Shown: piece after piece, positions 4,903-10,087 of the stretch
How positions within the stretch are numbered: position 1 is the first letter of the stretch
How the letters are laid out: the number at the start of each line of letters is the position of its first letter
Source: DASQUP01 sp035641235
GTDB taxonomy: Bacteria; Actinomycetota; CADDZG01; WHSQ01
Assembly: GCA_035641235.1 (NCBI GenBank)
Contig: DASQUP010000272.1
Location: 1-10,087 of the forward strand
Length of the DNA stretch: 10,087 bases
Direction: 5' to 3'
The notes under the pieces: model-generated
What the model was told of the DNA's origin: nothing
The model's database searches: none
What the model saw: only the letters and a program-made list of their open reading frames with translations
Translations under genes and position numbers: made by a program

Positions 4903-6291
4903 TCAACATGTGCAAGCCTCCCGCGGTCGCTCCATAACAAGACCGTCGTACAGCTCGAGGACCGCAGCGCCGGTTCGCCCCCACGAGAACAGCCGCGCCG
5001 CGTCGACCGCGGCGTCTGAGAAACGGCTCCTGAGGAGATCGTCCGTAACGAGCTCTGCGAGCCTGCGAGAAAAGAGCGATGGGTCGCGATCGGTCACCAG
5101 CCACCCGGAGCGCCCGCTCCTCACGACCTCGGGCAGGCCCCCCACGGCGGTTGCGACAACCGGGGTGCCACATGCCTGCGCTTCCAGCGCGGTAAGCCCG
5201 AACGACTCCGAGTGCGAGCAGATGAGTGCGACGTCGGCGGCGCCATAGTACGTGGGTAGTTTGTCGTGGGGTTGGGGACCCTCGAAACGCACTCCGCGGC
5301 CGAGTCCGAGCTGCGCGACGAGGCTCTGCAGTGCGTGACGCTCCCGCTCGCCCGCGGATCCGCTCGGCCCCCCGACGATTAGAAGAGTGGCCCGCTTATC
5401 CATGACGGTGCGGAGCTCGGCGAGTGCGCGAGCGGCCAGATCAAGGCCCTTGAGAGGTTGAATGCGCGCAACCGAGAGCAAGACCGGTTCCGACGAGTCG
5501 AGCCCGAGCTTCCGGCGCGCCGCAGCGCGGTCCACGGGGCGGAACCGATCGTGATCGACGCCGGGATGGATCGTCGTCAGGCGATCGCGGCTCGCCCCAT
5601 ACAGGCGCGCGAGCTGGTGCCGTTCGTCTTCGGTGGAGGCGATCAGCATGTCGGAGTACGCGATCACCTCCGCCTCGCCCCGGATCCGGGTTATCGGCTC
5701 GGGGACATCTCCGGGTGGGAGATGAGCGTTCTTGACTCGCGCGAGCGTGTGGGGAGAGTGCACCAGCGGTGTGCCCCACGCGCGCGCCAGTGAGGTTCCG
5801 GCCAAGCCCGATTGCCAGTAGTGGGAATGAACGACGTCGTATTCGCTGCGCCGGCCGCCTGCGAACTCCCGGACCTCATCGACGAAATCCATCACGTGCG
5901 CGGGGAGGCGTTCCTTCGGCAGCGCATGCCGAGGACCCGCCTCGATTGCCACCACGCGCACCCCGTCCCCGAGTCGAGAGATGTGTGGCTCCGTCCCGGT
6001 GGCGCGCGTGAAGATGTCGGTGTGCACTCCCAGGCGGGCATGTGCAGCGGCGAGCTCGCGCACGTAAACCGTCATGCCGCCGGCATCGTTCGATCCCGGT
6101 TCAACCAGTGGCGATGAGTGATATGCGATTACCGCTACGCGCCGCACGGGATCGAACAGTCGCTTCCCGCCGGAGACCCCTCTCCGTGTACGAGTGGCGG
6201 CGGCGCGGTCCGGGATCTCGGCGTCGTGGCCGAGACACCCAATAGCGCCGTTTGTCGTAGGCCGTCTGTGAGTCGACGAGAGTCGCTCCAT
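4903..6291 (-). CDS. GT4-family glycosyltransferase, MshA-like
   Basis: This 462-aa GT-B retaining glycosyltransferase has an N-terminal acceptor domain (VAVIAYHSSP, then D-A-G-G-M-T-V-Y-V near 70-77, and VVHSHYW near 153-159). It also has a C-terminal nucleotide-sugar domain: S-V-A-R-I-Q-P-L-K-G near 273-282, and the E-x7-E motif E362-S-F-G-L-T-A-L-E370 followed by AQACGTPVVA. Overall it resembles MshA (UDP-GlcNAc:inositol-phosphate transferase of mycothiol synthesis), but sucrose-phosphate-synthase-like and other GT4 enzymes share these features, so I do not assign mshA. ATG 6291 has a GGGGGAG site 5 nt upstream; about 48 residues precede the fold, and GTG 6147 is the main alternative start. 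It begins 24 bp after the second permease and is the last gene of the exporter operon, suggesting a sugar-modified or sugar-linked export substrate. Confidence 0.88.
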   Translation of the reverse strand: MERLSSTHRRPTTNGAIGCLGHDAEIPDRAAATRTRRGVSGGKRLFDPVRRVAVIAYHSSPLVEPGSNDAGGMTVYVRELAAAHARLGVHTDIFTRATGTEPHISRLGDGVRVVAIEAGPRHALPKERLPAHVMDFVDEVREFAGGRRSEYDVVHSHYWQSGLAGTSLARAWGTPLVHSPHTLARVKNAHLPPGDVPEPITRIRGEAEVIAYSDMLIASTEDERHQLARLYGASRDRLTTIHPGVDHDRFRPVDRAAARRKLGLDSSEPVLLSVARIQPLKGLDLAARALAELRTVMDKRATLLIVGGPSGSAGERERHALQSLVAQLGLGRGVRFEGPQPHDKLPTYYGAADVALICSHSESFGLTALEAQACGTPVVATAVGGLPEVVRSGRSGWLVTDRDPSLFSRRLAELVTDDLLRSRFSDAAVDAARLFSWGRTGAAVLELYDGLVMERPREACTC

Positions 6292-6315
6292 CCTTGCTCC
6301 CCCGGATAGCCGTGC

Positions 6316-7158
6316 TCAGAAGTGGGACAGGCTGCCCTGCCGCATTGCGAGGCGCTCGCAGACGCGGAACACGGCCAGGCCGGCGACGAACCAAGCGGCC
6401 GCGGAACCGACCATCCATCCCAGGCCTCCGGTTCCGCCCCACGCGAGTGAGTGGCCGTCCAGCATGACTGTGCGCACCCCGGCGACGGCGTGGGTCATGA
6501 ACAGGGGCGTGCCGACCGCTTCGGCCCACGCGGGCATCTCGGCGCGCGGCAGCACGGCACCGCTGAAAAAGAACACCGCCAGTAAGACGAGGTCGTTGAG
6601 CATCTGAATGCGCTTCCAGATCAGGGTGATGCCAGCAATCATCAGGGCGAGCCCTGCGGCTCCCAGGATTAGCAGCGCCACCGGGACCAGCGCGTCCAGC
6701 CGCCAGTTCAGTTCGAGGCGGACCATCAGACTGGTGACGGCGAACATCACGGCGACCACGATCGCCGTCTCTGCGATCGCGGCAAGGACTCGGCCGCCGA
6801 CGACGTGCACCCAGGACGGGAGCGGACTGAGATAGGTCTGCTCCAATGTGCCCGATTGAATCTCCGCGAGCAGCCGCCAGAACATCTTCTGGAGGTGAAG
6901 GTACGTGTAGACAAAGATGGCAAGCCCAACGAACAGCCACGTCATGTGCCGCGGGTCGAGCGCCCAGTCCACCCGGCCCGTCTCGGCGATGGCTTCGCCC
7001 TGCCCGACGGTGTAACCGAGTAGCAGAACGAAGATGACGAACAGCGGCAGCTCGATCAGGATCTGCAACCGTTCGCCCCAACCGTGACGCAGGCCCTTGA
7101 CGGTTTCGTTGCCGACGGCGGTGGCCATCCGGCGGAGCGAATTGGCACGAGTTTTCAT
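6316..7158 (-). CDS. ABC-2 type transporter permease (second subunit)
   Basis: This 280-aa integral membrane protein has about six hydrophobic segments: roughly residues 33-51, 72-90, 125-147, 156-180, 186-204 and 243-264. Between segments 2 and 3 lies S-G-T-L-E-Q-T-Y-L-S-P-L, a cytosolic coupling motif also present in the neighbouring permease, so the two are paralogues forming a heterodimeric pore. ATG 7158 overlaps the stop of the upstream permease as ATGA (4 nt) and has GGGAGG upstream, so I chose it over the longer in-frame extension. With the ATPase it would make an exporter of the DrrAB/ABC-2 class. The substrate cannot be inferred from sequence. Confidence 0.9.
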   Translation of the reverse strand: MKTRANSLRRMATAVGNETVKGLRHGWGERLQILIELPLFVIFVLLLGYTVGQGEAIAETGRVDWALDPRHMTWLFVGLAIFVYTYLHLQKMFWRLLAEIQSGTLEQTYLSPLPSWVHVVGGRVLAAIAETAIVVAVMFAVTSLMVRLELNWRLDALVPVALLILGAAGLALMIAGITLIWKRIQMLNDLVLLAVFFFSGAVLPRAEMPAWAEAVGTPLFMTHAVAGVRTVMLDGHSLAWGGTGGLGWMVGSAAAWFVAGLAVFRVCERLAMRQGSLSHF

Positions 7159-7991
7159 GCTCCGAGCCTCCCTTCTCGCAGGCCGCGGCGGATGGCGGCC
7201 TGATAGACCGCCCAGCCAACAAACAGCATCACGGCCGCGTGCAGCAGTGCCCACGGCAGCGTGCCGTCGGACCAGACGTGACCAAGCGTTTCGCTGCCGG
7301 TGAGGATCCTGCGGCTGGCGTCCATGCCGAGGGTGGTCGGGACGAAGACCTTCGACGTGAGCTCAAGCCACGTCGGGAACACGAACACCGGTATGAGGGC
7401 CCCGTTCAGCAACATGACGATGCCCTGGATCACGTGGATGATTGCGCCGATCGAGTTGACGATCAGTGCGACCCCGCCGATGAACAACGCGAACCCGCCG
7501 ACATCGGTCAGGGTGATCGCAAGCGGAACCAGCGCGGAAGTACGCCAGGTCAGCTCGACATCAACGACAAGGAAGAAGAGGACCAGATAGAACGCAGTCA
7601 CGATGGCCACGGTGATCAGGCCCTCGGCCAGGGCTGCGGCCAGCCGTCCCGTCGAGGCCACCCACGGCCGCAGCGGGCTGAGCAGGCTCTGCTCGAGCGT
7701 GCCGGTGAACATCTCCTCCAGCACGCCGCCCGCCATCCGCAACAAGGCGATGTAGCTGACGATGTACGCGAGATAGGCCACGAACGTCATGGCCACCAGC
7801 TCGGGCACGAATCGGCCGCCGCCGACGAAGAACTGGAGTACCCAGTAGAAGGCGATCATGTACGCCGTCTGCAAGACGAGCGGCGCTTTGTGGACCCACA
7901 TCACGCGCAGGCCCTTGCCGGTCTCGTTGCCGACCATCCGCGCGCCGGTGCCGACCCCCACGCGGGGAAGGGATGCAGTGGCCACCGTCAC
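7155..7991 (-). CDS. ABC-2 type transporter permease (first subunit)
   Basis: This 278-aa membrane protein has about six hydrophobic segments: near residues 38-57, 66-84, 117-142, 154-178, 183-205 and 247-266. It carries T-G-T-L-E-Q-S-L-L-S-P-L (about 97-107), matching the same motif in the second permease. The N-terminal V-G-N-E-T-G-K-G-L is also shared with the partner (V-G-N-E-T-V-K-G-L), a sign of gene duplication. GTG 7991 overlaps the stop of the ATPase gene as GTGA (4 nt), and its own stop overlaps the next start as ATGA, so three genes are translationally coupled for fixed subunit ratios. It is part of the TetR-flanked export operon. Confidence 0.9.
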   Translation of the reverse strand: MTVATASLPRVGVGTGARMVGNETGKGLRVMWVHKAPLVLQTAYMIAFYWVLQFFVGGGRFVPELVAMTFVAYLAYIVSYIALLRMAGGVLEEMFTGTLEQSLLSPLRPWVASTGRLAAALAEGLITVAIVTAFYLVLFFLVVDVELTWRTSALVPLAITLTDVGGFALFIGGVALIVNSIGAIIHVIQGIVMLLNGALIPVFVFPTWLELTSKVFVPTTLGMDASRRILTGSETLGHVWSDGTLPWALLHAAVMLFVGWAVYQAAIRRGLREGRLGA

Positions 7992-8941
7992 TCCCGACCT
8001 ACGAGCCGGACGAAGATGTCCTCGAGGCTCGGCCGGACGCGGCTAACACCGAGAACGGGCACCGCGGCGGCGTGCAGCTCGGCGAGCAACCTGTGAAGCG
8101 AGTCCTGGTCGGACGATGGCAACTCGATGGTGGTGCGACCGTCGATCGACTCCACCCCCGCGGCCTCCGGGAGGGCACCGACTAAAGCCGGTACCTTCCC
8201 GGCCGCCTCGACCTCGAAGCGGTCCTCGACGTAGCGGGCCAGCAGCTCCCCGGTGGGGAGGTCGGTGATGATGCGACCGTCCCGGATGACCGCCACGCGG
8301 TCGCACAGCTCTTCGGCCATCGCCAACAGGTGCGTCGTCAGCACGATGGTCTTGCCGTCCTCGCGGGCGAGCTGGACCACCCACTGCCGCACCGTGCGGG
8401 CGGCCTCGACGTCGAGCCCGATCGTGGGCTCGTCCAGCAGCACGATGGCCGGGTCGGTAACCAGCGCGGCGGCAACGGCGACCTTTTGCTGCATGCCGCG
8501 AGAAAAACCGCCGACCTGCTCGTTCCTGCGGCCCCAGAGCTCGAGGCCGCGCAGCAGCTCCTCCGCGCGCGGCTTGATCTCGGCGGCACGCAGGCCCTTG
8601 AGCCGACCGAAGTAGAGCAGGTTCTGCCACGCGGTCAACGCCCAGTAGACGTTGCGTGAGCCCTCCAGCACCGCGCCGATCTGCCGAACCGCATGGCCGC
8701 GCTGCCGGCCGACGTCGTAGCCCATCAACCGCGCCGTCCCCGACGTTGGGGTGACCAGTCCTGCAATCATCTTGATGGTGGTGGTCTTGCCGGCACCGTT
8801 GGGCCCCAGGAGCCCGAAGATCTGACCGGGCGGGACTTTTAGCGACACTTCTTCGACCGCTGTAACGCGCCCGTATCTCTTGGTGAGGCCGTCGAGTTCG
8901 ATCGCCGCAGCGTCGCTCACGGTGACCCGTGACTCGCTCAT
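7988..8941 (-). CDS. ABC-2 exporter ATP-binding protein
   Basis: This 317-aa nucleotide-binding subunit powers the two permeases encoded directly downstream. Walker A is G46-P-N-G-A-G-K-T; the Q-loop position is Glu (V-L-E-G-S near 91-95); the signature is G-F-S-R-G-M-Q-Q (about 145-152); Walker B is I-V-L-L-D170-E171-P; and the switch His is H204 (T-T-H-L-L). An ~80-residue C-terminal accessory domain (from about 235, ending S-L-E-D-I-F-V-R-L) resembles the DUF4162-type tail of drug-export ATPases. ATG 8941 has GGGGG at 8949-8953, 7 nt upstream. It is the first gene of the four-gene minus-strand operon, and its leader contains the TetR-type operator 8953-8965, so it is very probably repressed by the adjacent TetR protein. 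Confidence 0.94.
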   Translation of the reverse strand: MSESRVTVSDAAAIELDGLTKRYGRVTAVEEVSLKVPPGQIFGLLGPNGAGKTTTIKMIAGLVTPTSGTARLMGYDVGRQRGHAVRQIGAVLEGSRNVYWALTAWQNLLYFGRLKGLRAAEIKPRAEELLRGLELWGRRNEQVGGFSRGMQQKVAVAAALVTDPAIVLLDEPTIGLDVEAARTVRQWVVQLAREDGKTIVLTTHLLAMAEELCDRVAVIRDGRIITDLPTGELLARYVEDRFEVEAAGKVPALVGALPEAAGVESIDGRTTIELPSSDQDSLHRLLAELHAAAVPVLGVSRVRPSLEDIFVRLVGRE

Positions 8942-8952
8942 CAGATTTCCCC

Positions 8953-8965
8953 CTTATGGCATAAG
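8953..8965. promoter_or_regulatory. TetR-type operator, proximal to the ABC operon
   Basis: CTTATG-G-CATAAG is a perfect 6-bp inverted repeat around one central base. It directly follows (and overlaps by two bases) a TAATCT -10-like hexamer (minus strand, 8964-8969) and touches the ATPase ribosome site, so occupancy would block transcription start of the ABC operon. Confidence 0.75.
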
Positions 8966-8969
8966 ATTA
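8964..8969 (-). promoter_or_regulatory. Candidate -10 element of the ABC operon
   Basis: TAATCT on the minus strand would place a transcription start about 16 nt before ATG 8941, leaving room for the GGGGG ribosome site. No good -35 hexamer is visible at 17-18 bp. Confidence 0.4.
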
Positions 8970-8986
8970 CCTGGCCGAGGCTAATT

Positions 8987-8999
8987 CTTATGGTGTAAG
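8987..8999. promoter_or_regulatory. TetR-type operator, abutting the tetR start
   Basis: CTTATG-G-TGTAAG is a second, imperfect copy of the 8953-8965 operator (11 of 13 bases identical), with centres 34 bp apart, a little over three helical turns. It ends on the base before the regulator's ATG, so it would mediate autorepression. Confidence 0.7.
8989..8994 (+). promoter_or_regulatory. Candidate -10 of a leaderless tetR transcript
   Basis: TATGGT matches TANNNT at -11 to -6 from the A of ATG 9000. No Shine-Dalgarno sequence precedes this ATG, so a leaderless mRNA, common in actinobacteria, is likely. The element is embedded in the operator. Confidence 0.4.
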
Positions 9000-9683
9000 A
9001 TGTCAAGCGTGACGACCACCAGCGCGACCGCCGGCAAGCGCACGCCGCTGAGCCGGCGCCGGATCCTCGACGCGGCGCTTCAGTACATCGACACGCACGG
9101 CGCCGACGCGCTCAGCATGCACAAGCTCGGGGCCGAGCTCGGCGTCAGGGGGATGTCGCTCTATTACTACGTCGCGAGCAAGGACGATTTGCTCGACGGG
9201 GTGGTCGAGCTGCTCTGGTCGGAGGTCGAGGGCGCCGCCCCGGTAACCGACGACTGGCGCGATGGATTTCGGTTGTTCGCCCATGCGCTGCGCGACGTCG
9301 TGCGCCGGCACCCGTACGCCGCGCCGCTGATGACAAGTCAGCAGGTCATGCCCGTGCCCGCCCTTCGACTCGTCGAAACCCACATCACCGCCGCCATCGA
9401 GGGTGGCGCTCCACAGGCGCAGGCATATGCCCTGCTGCGCACGATCACCTCGTACGCGCTCGGTTCGGCCCTGGCCGAAGTGAGCTGGGGCATAGGTGGA
9501 CCAGGCTGCGCGCCGAGGGTCGGCGACCTGCTGCGGCCGGGTGTTCCCGACAAGCTGGCCGGGGTGGCCGAGGTCTTCTGCGGCCAATCCGATCCCGACG
9601 CGCAGTTCGAGCTGGGGCTCGACCTCATGCTCCGCGGCATCGAGAACGCTCAACCGGGTTCTTCCGCGGAGACCAGCCAATAA
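9000..9683 (+). CDS. TetR/AcrR-family transcriptional regulator
   Basis: This 227-aa repressor has an N-terminal TetR DNA-binding domain (about residues 18-66) of R-R-R-I-L-D-A-A-L, then L-S-M-H-K-L-G-A-E-L-G-V, and the recognition helix ending S-L-Y-Y-Y-V-A-S-K-D-D-L-L-D. The rest is a helical ligand-binding and dimer domain (A-H-A-L-R-D-V-V-R-R-H-P, then A-Y-A-L-L-R-T-I-T-S-Y-A-L-G). It is divergent from the ABC exporter operon with a 58-bp gap containing two matching operator repeats, which supports it as local repressor of both directions. The ATG 9000 start immediately follows the second operator and lacks a ribosome site; GTG 9009 is a possible alternative. The inducing ligand is unknown, but the exported compound is the usual candidate for this arrangement. 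Confidence 0.93.
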   Translation: MSSVTTTSATAGKRTPLSRRRILDAALQYIDTHGADALSMHKLGAELGVRGMSLYYYVASKDDLLDGVVELLWSEVEGAAPVTDDWRDGFRLFAHALRDVVRRHPYAAPLMTSQQVMPVPALRLVETHITAAIEGGAPQAQAYALLRTITSYALGSALAEVSWGIGGPGCAPRVGDLLRPGVPDKLAGVAEVFCGQSDPDAQFELGLDLMLRGIENAQPGSSAETSQ

Positions 9684-9723
9684 CTCCCTGGGCATTGCGC
9701 GATTAGCCGGAGCTTCCGTCTGC

Positions 9724-9828
9724 TCATGCCGCGCAGCACGACAGCATGCTGACGTCCGCGGTAAAAGTCTGCGCGGTGAGCTTGATGCCCTCTGCCATCG
9801 TCAGATACGGCGCCCACGTATCGCTCAG
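9724..9828 (-). pseudogene. merA: 3' remnant of mercuric reductase (MerA tail)
   Basis: The minus-strand frame ending in TGA at 9724 reads L-S-D-T-W-A-P-Y-L-T-M-A-E-G-I-K-L-T-A-Q, then T-F-T-A-D-V-S-M-L-S-C-C-A-A-stop. This is the unmistakable C-terminus of MerA, including the vicinal Cys pair that passes Hg(II) to the active site. A TGA (9829-9831) and a TAG (9859-9861) lie in the same frame just upstream. The residues between and before them (G-A-L-Y-A, A-A-G) may be decayed MerA up to about 9900. No FAD/NAD or redox-disulfide region is present. The fragment converges on tetR, whose stop is 40 bp away. It is non-functional as a reductase and shows that a mer operon once extended here. Confidence 0.8.
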
Positions 9829-9930
9829 TCACCCAACTCGCGGGTAGCGGCCGGCAGCCTACGCGTACAATGCCCCGACCATCGCCGTCAGCGCAACCAG
9901 CAGATTGACTTGGGATGGAGTGAGACGAGG

Positions 9931-10086
9931 CTAGATCAGGGATTGGAGGACCTCTACGTCGACCGCGTCGACCGACAGGTACGCACCCCGGATGACACTC
10001 CATGCGCGCATCCTCCACTGGTCGAGGCCGATCGCGGCGAAAGCTGCAAGGCGGCTTTCGGCTGATGCGCGGGTGATTGTTTGCCC
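9931..10086 (-). CDS. C-terminal end of an unidentified protein (partial, possibly phosphotransferase-like)
   Basis: A minus-strand frame enters from the right edge and ends at TAG 9931-9933 after 51 visible codons. It has high third-position G+C compared with the other frames and a helical, protein-like tail (L-A-A-F-A-A-I-G-L-D, then M-R-A-W-S-V-I-R-G-A-Y-L-S-V-D-A). The pattern G-L-D-x-x-R-x-x-A-W-x-x-x-R-G resembles, from memory, the last helices of aminoglycoside-phosphotransferase-like kinases; this is a guess. It is in the same frame as the MerA remnant, separated by stops. The other minus-strand frames are also open for most of this stretch, so its coding status is uncertain. Confidence 0.35.
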   Translation of the reverse strand, partial: GQTITRASAESRLAAFAAIGLDQWRMRAWSVIRGAYLSVDAVDVEVLQSLI

Positions 10087-10087
10087 G

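Noticed and set aside
6101..7222. 373-codon open frame on the minus strand
   Set aside because: It overlaps the well-supported permease and glycosyltransferase in another frame, is extremely Arg/Pro-rich and has no domain; it is a high-GC shadow.
7239..8096. 285-codon open frame on the plus strand
   Set aside because: Antisense to the permease and ATPase genes, low-complexity composition rich in Asp, Arg, Gln and His, no family resemblance.
9003..9695. 230-codon minus-strand frame opposite tetR
   Set aside because: Mirror of the TetR gene, which has clear HTH motifs; no recognisable domain on the antisense.
9496..10065. 189-codon plus-strand frame running past tetR
   Set aside because: Its first third is an out-of-frame shadow of tetR and the rest is antisense to the MerA remnant; Ser/Arg-rich with no motif.
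1..10087. CRISPR arrays, tRNA/rRNA genes, insertion sequences, integrases, attachment sites
   Set aside because: No regularly spaced repeats, no cloverleaf, no transposase or recombinase motifs and no long terminal repeats were seen on either strand, although the merA remnant implies past rearrangement.

Overview
The window looks like chromosomal DNA from a high-GC actinobacterium, probably a soil or deep-branching lineage. The signs are strong G/C preference at third codon positions, GTG starts, 1-4 nt gene overlaps, an MshA-like glycosyltransferase, tandem Clp-N/HTH proteins, and an ArsR-family (not MerR-family) metal sensor in a mercury setting. I cannot name the species.

Layout, left to right. 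(1) 1-783: the 3' end of a small HTH protein, followed 2 bp later by a stand-alone tandem Clp N-terminal-domain protein. (2) 901-1997, minus strand: a Nudix hydrolase and a CmtR-like ArsR metalloregulator with the Cys-x3-Cys plus C-terminal Cys ligand pattern. A perfect palindrome (2012-2021) lies just upstream of the regulator. (3) 2152-3601, plus strand and divergent from the regulator: a rhodanese-CBS protein, then an organomercurial lyase (MerB) with its Cys-Asp-Cys catalytic set intact. The rhodanese frame is interrupted by one in-frame TGA inside the active-site loop, at a position where I expect Cys. A stem-loop with a GUG apical loop begins 12 nt after that TGA, with its loop 20 nt after it, as in bacterial SECIS elements. 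The protein may be a selenoprotein encoded beside merB; a simple nonsense mutation is the main alternative. (4) 3706-4872, plus: an alpha/beta-hydrolase epoxide hydrolase. (5) 4903-8941, minus: a tightly packed four-gene unit of ABC ATPase, ABC-2 permease, second ABC-2 permease and GT4 glycosyltransferase. It is divergent from a TetR regulator (9000-9683), and the 58-bp space between them holds two copies of a CTTATG-G-CATAAG-type operator. (6) 9724-10087, minus: the last ~35 codons of a mercuric reductase (MerA) ending in the vicinal Cys pair, preceded by decayed sequence and by a short open frame running off the window.

How the parts may work together: the metalloregulator, rhodanese-CBS and merB look like one organomercury-response module. 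No intact merA is present here, only a tail fragment about 6 kb away, so the locus may be a rearranged remnant of an actinobacterial mer island. The TetR-controlled exporter with its glycosyltransferase is a separate unit lying between merB and the merA remnant. A rhodanese (sulfur, potentially selenium chemistry) beside an organomercurial lyase is chemically suggestive because Hg(II) binds thiols and selenols very tightly; that link is inference.
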